Assembly (NCBI GenBank): GCA_038373865.1 | Contig: JAXGGA010003044.1 | Location: forward strand, 45,885-109,884 | DNA: 64,000 bases | Origin: Uloborus plumipes | Lineage: Eukaryota; Arthropoda; Arachnida; Araneae; Uloboridae | Reading direction: 5' to 3' | Notes under the pieces: generated by a model | Told to the model about the DNA's origin: nothing | The model's database searches: none | Seen by the model: the letters and a program-made list of their open reading frames with translations, nothing else | Made by a program: the position numbers and the translations under genes | Part shown: piece by piece, positions 1-10,621 of the stretch | Position numbering within the stretch: position 1 is the stretch's first letter | Layout: each line of letters begins with the position of its first letter

Positions 1-990
1 ATTTCTTTCAAATAAGTTTGAATTGGAACAACAGAACTAAATGTTCCGATTCACCCCGCAAATTTTTTTCCCATGGCATTTTTCAGAATTCTTCACTTTT
101 ATGACACAATTTATAAAAAATGTAAATTCTAATGTGGTATTCTGTTGTTCAGATACATGTATAATTGAAACATACCACTCATAGTTTTTAAATATAAGAA
201 GGTTTGTTCTTGCATATGAAGTTTTGCAGTCTATGAAAATGTGATGTTTTCTAGCATTCAACGTGCAGCCCTCTTTAGAAGCCAGTAGCGTTGTCAGATT
301 GACAAAAGTATTTTTTTCCTACTTCCTATGATCTTACCTTTCTAAAAAAAAAATTCATGGCGAAAAATACCCAATAGTATATTTATGAAGAATTTCTTTG
401 TACGGTTGGGAAGTTTTGTTCCGATTGACCCCGCTGTTCCTATATACCCCATTTTACGGTACCCTTGGACATTACTTTTTGCTTTTAATTTTGCAAAATA
501 TCTTTTTTAAAGTTACAGTTATTTTATCAGTTAACTTATTTAGCGATTTTTTTAGTCCTGTTATAATTTTAGCAGAAAAACGGAAACTGTGCCAAATTTA
601 AAGGAAGAACTTGTAATAGAGAAAATAGAACGAAATTGAAATGAAATGACCTGTTAAATATGTACTGAAAGGCAAAATACACTATGCAAAACAAACTGAC
701 ATTTTCCGCTTAGGTAAATGTATGATATTTTGTTTAAACATAATTCTTAATTCATATTCCAAACTATCAAGTACCGTTTCTGGAGAAAACCAATTGCTCA
801 ATTTAAAAGCTCAATAATTCGAGTGCCTATGGCCTAAATTTTCACTTAAAAACTATAAGTTAAAAAATTGCTCTTTAGCACGCACTATTTTTGCACTTTT
901 TCTTCATTTAAGGCGAATTGTTGTACATATATTCCTCTACAGAGTTTTTATTTTTGAAGTAGACTAGGAGATGTTGGGAAACTCAGTTAG
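1..990. other. non-genic AT-rich DNA with a 17-nt repeated motif
   Basis: I see no gene here. A 17-nt motif (gttccgattNaccccgc) occurs at 43-59 and 418-434 in the same orientation with one mismatch, which suggests debris of an older dispersed repeat. The short open frames lack any recognisable domain. Confidence 0.5.
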
Positions 991-1470
991 TCTATTTATA
1001 TATATAAAAATGGATGTATGTAATATATATATGTTTGTATGTTGTACCATATACAAATCCACAGTTTTCGTAGGATTTTCATCAAACTTGGCACAGAGGT
1101 TCCTTGATACACTATAATTCACATAGATAAGATTTTAAAATTTAAAAAAAAGTCCAAAAAGCTCAAAATTCGATTTTTTTTTCGCCTCAAAATGGCCATT
1201 TTCTTTCAATTTTGAATACATAGACTAATAGAGATAAGCCTTTAAAGCATACAAATTGACAACATTTAACACATTTGAATATGAGTATTTTCCAACTAAG
1301 ATTACGATTAACAATGAATTGTCAATTTAATGCTCACCTATATCATTTCAGCACAAAATTAGTTAAAAACAATTACTGATACAATTATTTATACTCAACA
1401 CTATTTGATCCACTTAGGAACCACTATGTTGCATTAATAAGCACCCGGGCAACGCTGGGTAATAAGCCAG
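991..1470 (+). mobile_element. probable non-autonomous Helitron remnant
   Basis: The left end begins TCTATTTATATATATAAAAA, resembling the TC-initial, TATA-rich 5' end common in arthropod Helitron/Helentron copies. The right end has a GC-rich hairpin near 1443-1460 (arms ACCCGG / CTGGGT with one G:T pair) followed a few bases later by gccag, close to the usual 3' CTAG end. There is no coding capacity and no target duplication, as expected for Helitrons. The internal run of text on 'cacagttttcgtaggattt' type sequence is typical of decayed copies. Assignment rests on the end structures only. Confidence 0.5.
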
Positions 1471-1471
1471 T

Positions 1472-2480
1472 AAACTATAAATATCATTTCAATTCCATTT
1501 TGTCTTATTTCGGTATTAACTGTTATTATATAAAAAGTGAAAACATAAATGTGTGAATAATGACGCTCGGGAAAGATACATATATTCATCAGTAGATTAA
1601 GAATAACAAACATCAGTAGCTTTAGCTCCTACACTATAGCGCACAAAGTCTAGCAGTTATTCTTCATTTTTCTGTGTTTTTAATTTTACTAGTTTCGTAT
1701 ATGTATCATGAAATCTTTTATTTGATATGGTGACTACAGAGTCTTTCCCCATCAGAAGCTTTTATTTAGAAACATAACTATTTCAATAGTGTATAATAAC
1801 CCTCATTAATTTAACTGTAGCATAACATATTTTTCCTCTTGATTCCAATTTAAACATATTTTAAAAGCGTTTCATCGAAAACACAAACAATGAAGACAAA
1901 CATTTTTAACCGTATTTCCGAAGATAATTATTTTCCCTAAATTGAGATTTTCCATTAGCTATTTTAAATGAACCGTAATTAGGGCTAATGAACAATGATA
2001 CAACATCATTAAACATATAGAAAAATATTAAATTCATTTGTTCTTTAAGAGGACCATTTGCTTATTCATAGATTTCTGAACATAATAATGGCAAGCAAAA
2101 TCTTTTCTCGTGTTTTGAATTTGCAGATAACAAGTTTTTTTTTTTTTTTTTTTTAACATGTTTATTTAATTTTCGATTGCTTACACATTTTTTTTTTTTT
2201 TGACTTTCGCAAATATAATTCTTGCTTTGAAGAACAAATAGAATTTAGCATCATCAAAATAAGTTAAAGTATCTACCTTTTCAATTTAAAATACGAAATA
2301 AATGCTCAATTTCTCATAAAGTCATTTTACCACAAATGTTTTACAAAGCAACTTCTAGGAGAAAAAACAGAAGAATTCGGTTGTATTAGGTCATAGCTTG
2401 TTCTCTATCGATGTTTATGACTCAAATAACTTGAAAGTAAGTACGCATAATACACACATATACGCGGGTGCACAAATGAT
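1472..2480. other. no gene seen
   Basis: AT-rich DNA with long T runs around 2134-2154 and 2190-2202. Nothing coding or structured was recognised. Confidence 0.5.
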
Positions 2481-2489
2481 TAAATATGT

Positions 2490-2592
<103 letters not shown>

Positions 2593-3231
2593 TGTGTAAT
2601 GTTTGTATTTAGAATCTGTTCATTAAGTCAACTAATTTACTAATGCTACGTCAAGTCATTTCATAAAAGTGATAACAAAACCCTTACTGTATTTACTTCG
2701 CTGCTAATACAGAAATAAATTGCACAGCCATTTCCTTAATACCATGCATTAACTTATAATGGAAGTATGCTGGAAACAAGAAGAAACGCACATTACCGTA
2801 ATGACTCGTTTTTCTTTATTGCACAGTGGTTCAGTCAAGCATATACTTTGTGAAACATATGCAACTGAAGTGAGCTGAGTATTATTTCCTCTCTTTGTTG
2901 TATAAATGTTTTATAAGCATATTTATACTAGTAAAGAAAGACATAACTATTCTTGTTTCCGAACTGGAACCAAGTAATTAACATCTAAATCATTTAATTA
3001 TTCAACTCTTTTCTCCAAAAGTAGTTAGTTGCGCTAAATAATATTACGCATGTTTTGTCAAAAGTTAAAACTTAACTTTTTAAGAGTTTTTATGCATTTA
3101 TTTAAATCACATATATAAAAGGAAATATTTTTGCTTAGTACCTTTTTTCAGAGTAGGGTTTGAAACTTAATTAAATTTAGGGGAAAAAAAACAATAAAAA
3201 AATTTTTAAAAAGAAATGAAGAAAACCTGAT

Positions 3232-3236
<5 letters not shown>

Positions 3237-3317
<81 letters not shown>
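3237..3317. repeat. (AT)n microsatellite
   Basis: About 80 bp of pure AT. It lies outside the left arm of the inverted repeat at 3412-4626, mirroring the TA run outside the right arm. Confidence 0.95.
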
Positions 3318-3319
<2 letters not shown>

Positions 3320-3411
3320 CAGAATTGTAAGAAGAAAGATGAAGAGACCACACCAAAAGCCCATAGATGCGCAAAGCAGCTAAACTAAAAAGCCAAGTAT
3401 ATAATAATAGA

Positions 3412-3887
3412 AACAAATAGTAAAAATGAAATAGAAAATGGCACATTAGGAGAAGTGAAAAGAGAAAGGTTGAATCCAGAGCTCATCAGCCGTGGGGGAT
3501 TCAAGAGTGGTCGAAAGACCAAAAAATTTAAATATAAACTATAAAGAGGATGTTTAAGTTCAAAATATGCAGTCTACAGATGTTCATTGGGCAAAACAGC
3601 ATCAATGCGAGTCTGCAAACTGTACATCAGAACAAAAACCTAAAACTAAAAGCAGGGGGTTTCGCCTCGACTGATTAGGAATAAAATTCCCAAAAATCAG
3701 CCACCCACAGTACCGTCCTGCTATGAAAATAAAATCATCTCACCTGAAATTCCGCGTGACAAAACCCAAGTAATATCCAGCAAACCAAGAGGCAGTCCAG
3801 TTGTCAATGTAAAAAACAAAAAATGTAAATCCGTGTCCAAAAAGCAAGTCCTAATTCGTTCCAATCTCTGCTCCCACGTGCTCAAAA
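3412..3887 (-). repeat. left arm of ~475-bp inverted repeat
   Basis: This segment reads as the reverse complement of 4146-4626 with roughly 20 scattered differences by eye. Both arms carry the same unusual blocks (gcagggggtttcgcctcgac; gcacgtgggagcagag). The two heads face each other across about 258 bp, and both outer ends lead to TA microsatellites, although about 95 extra bases lie between this arm and its microsatellite. It is either an inverted duplication or two head-to-head copies of one element with a TA-rich tail. No protein similarity was recognised. Confidence 0.9.
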
Positions 3888-4145
3888 AATGTCCACCACT
3901 GCAATCCTGAACTGGTTTCTTCCAGTTTTATCATACGTTTGAACAGTTAAACAGTTACAGAGAAGCAAAGTCGTTATTAAAGGTTATACTTAGCAAACAT
4001 TTTTAATTAGATTTTTTGGAAAATTGTTATCAAACAGTTTATTTTTAAGAAGATAAAATTCTAAATTAAAAGCAGTTTCAGAATTACAAATTCTTTTAAT
4101 TCGCAAGGCTTGTGATGATTGATAAATGATTGATGCCAATAAAAA

Positions 4146-4626
4146 TTTTGAGCACGTGGGAGCAGAGATCGGAACGAATTAGGACTTGCTTTTTGGACAC
4201 AGATTTACATTTTTTGTTTTTTACATTGACAACTGGACTGCCTCTTGATTTGCTGGATATTATTTAAGTTTTGTCACGCGGAATTTCAGGTGAGATGATT
4301 TTATTTTCATAGCAGGACGGTACTGTGGGTGGCTGATTTTTGAGAATTTTATTCCTAATCAGTCGAGGCGAAACCCCCTGCTTTTAGTTTTAGGTTTTTG
4401 TTCTTATGTACAGTTTGCAGAATCGCATTGGTGCTGTTTTGCCCAATGAACATCTGTAGACTGCATATTTTGAATTTAAACATCCTCTTTATAGCTTATA
4501 TTTAAAAAATTTTTGGTCTTTCGACCACTCTTGAATCCCCCACGGCTGATGAGCTCTGAATTCAACCTTTGTCCTTTCACTTCTCCTAATGTGCCATTTT
4601 CTATTTCATTTGTACTATTTTTTTGT
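4146..4626 (+). repeat. right arm of ~475-bp inverted repeat
   Basis: Mate of the arm at 3412-3887. The inner end starts at gagcacgtgggagcagag and the outer end runs into ttattattattatt and then (TA)n. The differences are mostly single substitutions, so the duplication is fairly young. Confidence 0.9.
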
Positions 4627-4637
4627 ATTATTATTAT

Positions 4638-4803
<166 letters not shown>

Positions 4804-4849
4804 CAAAATACTAGATTAAAACTTCATAAACCAATTTTTTTCGACACAC

Positions 4850-5176
4850 TTCGCGCACTCCAGGATCCCCCGTACCTACCACAGCTCGTGGTTTAACTGG
4901 GATAGGGCCCTGAAGAGCGCTCTGTTATTTTTGAACCAGAACCAAGGGTCGAGCAAACCCTTGGCCCAGCTACAGTGCCTAGAAGGAGCTCCTTCTAGTC
5001 ACTGTAGCTCAGCACCCCCAGAGGTATCGTTTCACTCGGAGGACTTTGTAACCGCGAAATTTTTAACGTCCCTCAGTCACCATTATTCAAGACAGTGGAT
5101 CTTTGATCAGCTGGGATCGAACCCGGGTCCCTCCGGTCACGAGTCCGACGCCTTACCGATCTTGCTAACATGGCCC
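4850..5176 (-). repeat. tRNA-derived SINE, copy 1
   Basis: On the minus strand a tRNA-like head carries a box A-like sequence at 5156-5170 (TGTTAGCAAGATCGG) and a box B at 5113-5123 (GGTTCGATCCC) at suitable spacing for an RNA polymerase III internal promoter. The body continues towards 4850. Part of the body recurs at 35674-35810 on the opposite strand, which supports a dispersed repeat. The 101-residue open frame on the plus strand is incidental. Confidence 0.75.
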
Positions 5177-5179
5177 TTT

Positions 5180-6937
5180 TTTCGTCACAAAGGGGAAAAC
5201 ATAAACAATTTAATTTATAGTATAAAAGATTTTTAAATGTAAATTTCTATTAGTTATTATTTTACGACTTGTTACCCCGACTTTGTTGACTACTTTTGTT
5301 AATATTTTACGACACTAAAATTCATCATTAAAATGTAGAAATATTAATTGCCACGTGTTTTAAGCTCACAAGGAACTACTTGTTCAATAAAAAGAAAACA
5401 CATTATAGGTACTGGTTTTCACGAACATGAGTTCAATGTAACCATTAATTAAAGTTTAATTAAAATAATTAAAAATTGGAACATTTTCTAATAGTTTTCA
5501 TGAATATGGAGTGAGTATTTATTGTACACAAAAAAAGTCATGTTGAAATGACGGAACATGAAAAAATTTAATAGCGACTATAGCGACTGTGTAAAATTGA
5601 CTGGTACTTAAAATGTACTTCAAAATATGGAAAAAAACATAAAATTTATTTATGCATTTACATTATAATCCCTAACAATAATCCCTAAGGAAAAATCTTT
5701 CTTTGTTGAGAATAATTTTATTTTTGATTATTTGGGCTGATTTCAACATTTTAAATTGAAAAATCTTTCATTTATTTTTATTTCATGCATCTATTTATAT
5801 GTTCTCCTTTTGGTTAAGCTTTTACCATTTTGTTCTTGTCTTTTTTAATGTTCCATGCAATACGTGTATATGTTCTGAAGTACTATTTTTCAAAATTTAT
5901 ATTCTCCCTCTTAAAAAAAAGGCTTTTGAAATATATTTGTGAAGTTAAATAAATTAATTTTAAAAAATAAAAATTTCGTCATAAACAACAGTATTATTTC
6001 ATACTAGGTCTGTTTCGCTTTAAAGGTAGTAGTGACATAACTTACTTTATTCACAGAATTTCTGTGTGAGTTTTGAAACAAAATTTCTTGTTACACAAAA
6101 ATATTAACTAGTTTGCGTACATGAATAGTTAAATATACAGGATGAAGTACTAGTTTTATCGCAATCAAATATTTTACTAGCCGCATTAGAGCGTCAATAT
6201 ACAGCTTACATATGTAGTTCAAAAAAGGAATGAGCATGATTTAGGATGAACAAGTCCATAATATATTCACAGAAACAAACGCAATCTCATTTGTAACTTA
6301 AATCGATTATGTCTGGTCATTGCAATTCAAAATGTTAATTCCCAATTTAAACTGTGAAACTGTCTGAAAATTATTGAATGTATCGCCAAAGAGCTCCAGT
6401 GAAACTTCAAATTATCACCATTTTTCAAATTTACGATTACTGTAATTAAGTTTTCAAATATTTTATTGCCAAAGATCAGTTCTAAAATAACAGATCGAAA
6501 TAGTCAAAATACATTTCTTATTAATGAAAGTTGGTCATTATCTTAAAAGTACATTTTAACATTTGATGCAACGTCAAAAGCTTTGTAAAATAAACTTATA
6601 TTATGCAAAAAATTTAATTGTTATTGAAAATAAACATTACCATTTAAGATAATGTAATTTAATGTCTGGAAATAACACTCGTTATTATATAGAAATATAA
6701 TGTATCTAGATATTACCTGAACTTTATCTTTTCAATTATTATTAGTCGTTTTGCCCCCTATTTTTTAACAGCAGTTTTGAAACGTCCTGTACTTCAAATC
6801 ATTTCAAAAAAAGAATTTAGAAAACACAAAACTGAGAATATTTAAAAATGCCGTCAATAATAAAGATTGTTAAAAAAAAGCCATTACTTCTCATTCGGAA
6901 CAACTATAGCCAAAATGTTTTTATCAGTCACGAATTG
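5180..6937. other. no gene seen
   Basis: About 1.75 kb of AT-rich sequence in which I recognise no coding, RNA or repeat structure. Confidence 0.5.
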
Positions 6938-7209
6938 TTAGGGGAGACTCAGGACGGTTGTGGCACGGGGCGGTGGTGACAGTCGTCATATTAGCTAAAC
7001 CATAGTTAATACCTGGTTCAAGCAAAGAGAGAATCAGCATGTTTGTCTGAATGTGTGTCAAATGTGCGGTAGCCATCGAGCGACATTAACGCTATAGCAG
7101 AGGGGTTGGTTACTTTTTCACAGTCAAAAGTAAGTTTTTTTGTTTGATTTCTTTTAGTTTAGCGGAGCAAATGAAAATTGTCACAACCATCCCCAGTCTC
7201 CACTACTAA
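6938..7209. mobile_element. MITE-like element with imperfect ~28-bp inverted ends
   Basis: The left end ttaggggagactcaggacgg and the right end (ccatccccagtctccactac, read inverted) match imperfectly, and both continue into ggttgtg(g/a)ca. The interior is non-coding. No target duplication can be called, so the superfamily is unknown. Confidence 0.5.
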
Positions 7210-7620
7210 ACACTTGAAAGACCTAATGTTTTCCGGGGGCAACAATGTTTACTCTGTCTAAACTAAATGCCAGCTAACACCAAGCATCAATTGATCCCAT
7301 TTGGGACTGTCTAGGACTGGCCTGGGAAGAAATTTTCACCCCCGTCCACCTGTTTCCCTGTTTTTGATATAATATTTCTTTACAGTCAACGTATTCATTA
7401 CGGATTAGTAGCAAGATTTGGGAGATTAATAACTTCAAAAACAGCCCTGCATAGCTTAAATGTTAAGGCAGATACATTATTTTGTACTAGCGCTCGTTTT
7501 TCAGCGTTATTAGTCTAGAAATATTAGTAAAGAAAAAATCATTGAAAAATAATTAGACACATGAGTTTTCAAGAGAGAATTACGAATGCTTTAGTCATTG
7601 GACACTACAGCACATAAACG

Positions 7621-8035
7621 CACTGCGAATAAAAGGTTGTTGTTTTTACAGTATAATACTGAAAGCAGAGGTATTACTTTAAAACTATAAATGCGCAGTA
7701 AAGACTGTAAAGCTAGTTATTTTACAGTTTATTACTGTAAAACTGGCAATTTTTCACTTTATTACGGTAAAATTATCAATTTCACAGTTTATTACTATAA
7801 AATTAGATGTATTATACTGTAAAAACTACTGAGTAATACTGGCAGCAGAGGATCCAGTTTAAAACTGTAAAATGTTTAGAAATAAACTGTAAAACAAACA
7901 AGGTTATAGTTTATTACTGTAAACTAGCAATTTTAAAGTTTACTATTGTAAAATTGCAATTTTTTCCAGTTTATTAAGATTGGAAAATTATTGGAAAATT
8001 AGCTGTATTACACTGGAAAAGCAACATTCATTTTT
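7621..8035. mobile_element. ACTGTAAA-family MITE, copy A
   Basis: The left end (cactgcgaataaaagg) and the right end (cattcattttttag) are decayed forms of the family ends. Between them are two tandem rounds of the body: cagtataatact, cagaggt, and repeated ACAGTTTATTACTGT modules. This copy is clearly degenerate at both ends and lacks flanking TA. Confidence 0.8.
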
Positions 8036-8153
8036 TAGTCACATAAACACTGAAAAATCGAAACACCGTGACAATAATTATTTCAAAAGTTATTACTTCC
8101 TACTAAAATTTTCTAAATCTAAACTTTAACTGACAAAATCATAGGTTACCATG

Positions 8154-8186
8154 TTTTGTAAGAATGAATCCTTCATTCTTACAAAA
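8154..8186. repeat. 15-bp perfect hairpin beside LTR insertion site
   Basis: Arms 8154-8168 and 8172-8186 are exact reverse complements around a 3-nt loop (tcc). The hairpin ends one base before the catag target duplication of the LTR element. Confidence 0.9.
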
Positions 8187-8192
8187 TCATAG

Positions 8193-9255
8193 TGCTAGAA
8201 CTCTAGCGATCATTTCTCACTTTCCCTACATGCATCCTCCAAGAGTTTCGTACCTCCAGTGCTCTCCTTTTCATTGCGCAGAGACTTTTTCTCCTCTTGC
8301 TCTACGCGGCGGTTGCTCCTCTATAACTGCAACCTATCAGTTAACTGGCGAGACCGCATGTTTCAACTTTTGGGCTCTCTCACTCTCTCTCTCATGTGGA
8401 CGTGATAGAAAATGGTTGTTTTGTCGGTGGCTCCTGGACCATTGTGTGTTCGGGAGCCACTGATAGCTGTGCTTGGAAAAACGTCTAGTCTTATTCGACA
8501 AACTTGATTTCTCTGTTTTCAAAATAGACTAGAAACCAATTCATAATAGGATGGAGCTTATTATTGTGGGCCGAAAGGCTGAAGATTAAAATTATGAAGT
8601 ATTTTTTCTGTGGGCCGAAAGGCTGAAGAATTGAATCTTGTGCACTGGAGCCGCTGAGTGAGAATCTACACTGGAGGAGTAATCGTTTTGCATCCTAAAG
8701 AATTTCACCGAATATTCCTCCGCAGACATTCGATCGTCTCTCCAAAATGTGTAAGGAGCACAAAAAGCAAGGTATTTCCATTTATTAACATCATCCAACT
8801 ATTTTGTTAAGAGAACTGTTTTTTTGAATTTACCACGAGGCTCACCACCGAACTCTACGTCATGTTATTGTAATATATTGCTGAAAAGTCTTAACATGCT
8901 TTATCTTGATTCAAAAATTCACAATACGCTGATCAGCATGCTATTTTAATATATTATTGATCTTGTAATTCAAATTGGCCATAATTACAAAAAAAACGCA
9001 ATGTACATGTGAAACTGTTAAAATTATATTAAATATCATTTATCCCAGAATTACTTCTCAGGCTATTTTCTATGTGTATTTTAATTTTTGGAGCAAAATT
9101 TCTCTTTTTAGCAGATATGATCAAATCATCTTTTCCCACTATAGCTTCTTTTGCATATAATACAACCACTTATAGCATCAACCACCTGTTCTACATGCTC
9201 CAATATCTTCTAGCATATTGGTACCACAACTTTACCATTACCACCCACTTTATCA
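8193..9255 (+). repeat. 5' LTR (1063 bp)
   Basis: It begins TG and ends CA. A 21-bp direct repeat (tgtgggccgaaaggctgaag plus a) lies at 8565-8585 and 8609-8629, 44 bp apart, and may be a regulatory motif. A CT-rich tract lies near 8371-8393. Small open frames inside are mirrored exactly in the 3' LTR and are not genes. Confidence 0.97.
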
Positions 9256-9256
9256 T

Positions 9257-9273
9257 TGGTGCCGTTTGGTTCG
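9257..9273 (+). promoter_or_regulatory. primer-binding site
   Basis: Starting one base after the 5' LTR, the 17-nt stretch tggtgccgtttggttcg begins with TGG, complementary to a tRNA CCA end. The implied tRNA 3' end would carry acceptor AAACGGC plus discriminator A. I cannot name the tRNA species from this alone. Confidence 0.8.
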
Positions 9274-9682
9274 TGCTGGGTTATTTGCATTAATTTTTTT
9301 TTGCTCTCAAAAAATTTTTTATTTGGCCATTAACAGGTTACTGTCATTTTTTTCATACGCTAATTTTCAATCATCCATTTACTTTTTTTCATGATGCATA
9401 GAACATTTAAAGTTTTCTGTTGCCTTGATTGTGTAATGATAGGGGTAATGAAAGTGTTTGATTCTCAAAATTCAGAATATGAAGTGTGCATTTTAATGAT
9501 TTGAAATTTTTGAAATATGATTTAGATTTATATGTTTTTGGTGTGTATATGTTTGCAGTATATAATGACATAATTAAGTGAAATGTGTAATCGCATAACT
9601 TGTGTTCAAAATTTTAGGGGGTACAAATTTTTTTTGGAAGGATAATTGTTTTATGGTAAAATTGTTTTGAAACTAAAGCATA

Positions 9683-10621
9683 ATGGCTAACAAAAAAGGT
9701 TCCAAAACCAACATCACTAACATGTCGTTGGCATGTAACATTGAGAAATTTTCTGGGGATGATGAAGAAAACCTCGAATTTTTTTTAGAAAATGTTGAAC
9801 AAGTCGCAAGACTGGAGGGTTGGTCTTCGGAAAGAAAATTTTTGATTTTGAAACTAAATTTGACAGGGAAGGCTCTCCAATTCATCAGCAATGGTGCAAG
9901 CTGCCAAAAACTAAATACCTTCGAAGATTTAACCAAAGCACTTAGGAACAAATTTTCAAAGACTCAAAATTTTTCGGATGTGCTAAACAGATTTTCAAAT
10001 TTAAGTCAGAAGCAAAATCAAACAGTATCGGATCTTGTTCAGGAGATTTCGACTGTTACTGCACAATATGTCAACCTAAATGAAAACTCGCCTACTGAAA
10101 CAATAATATTGGCTGAGAAACTAAAATCACAAAAACTGATTGACGCCCTGCGTCCTGAGATCAAATTAGACATTTTGAAGCTAGGACTCACTAAATTTGA
10201 TGAGATAGCTAAAGCTGCCAAAAATATAGAATCGGCCTTAAATAATTGTGAATTGGTTGTCAACAACATTTCAAAGAATTATGAAATGGAATTGATTTTA
10301 AAAAATCAACTTGAGAACAACAAAGCAATACAGGAATTGACAAAACAATTAGAAAAAAGAGACAAAACTGTAAACAATGTACAGGGCAATTTTTCAAGAG
10401 GCAGGTCAAATCACAGATATGGGAGCCAACACAGATCTTACAATGACAGAAGGTTGTGTGAAATCTGCCACAAAGGGCATAATACTTCTGATTGTTGGTA
10501 TAATCCAAATAGAAAAAATAATCAATTTAAGGCAAGGTATAGAAACTACAGGGGAAATAAACACTACAATTCCAATTTTTCAAGGGGGAATTTTAATAAC
10601 AATTCTAGGCCTTTAAACTAG
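9683..10621 (+). CDS. gag: retrotransposon Gag polyprotein
   Basis: The 312-residue structural protein would package element RNA in cytoplasmic particles. Residues ~18-200 are helix-rich and resemble a retrotransposon Gag/capsid domain (FSGDDEENLEFFLENVEQ near the start). A zinc knuckle CEICHKGHNTSDC (C-x2-C-x3-H-x4-C) lies at residues 259-271, followed by a basic Asn/Arg-rich tail suited to RNA binding. The ATG at 9683 is the first long-frame start after the primer-binding site. The stop TAG (10619-10621) directly follows the slippery heptamer TTTAAAC, so Gag is the default product and Gag-Pol arises by -1 frameshifting. The frame is intact. Confidence 0.93.
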   Translation: MANKKGSKTNITNMSLACNIEKFSGDDEENLEFFLENVEQVARLEGWSSERKFLILKLNLTGKALQFISNGASCQKLNTFEDLTKALRNKFSKTQNFSDVLNRFSNLSQKQNQTVSDLVQEISTVTAQYVNLNENSPTETIILAEKLKSQKLIDALRPEIKLDILKLGLTKFDEIAKAAKNIESALNNCELVVNNISKNYEMELILKNQLENNKAIQELTKQLEKRDKTVNNVQGNFSRGRSNHRYGSQHRSYNDRRLCEICHKGHNTSDCWYNPNRKNNQFKARYRNYRGNKHYNSNFSRGNFNNNSRPLN

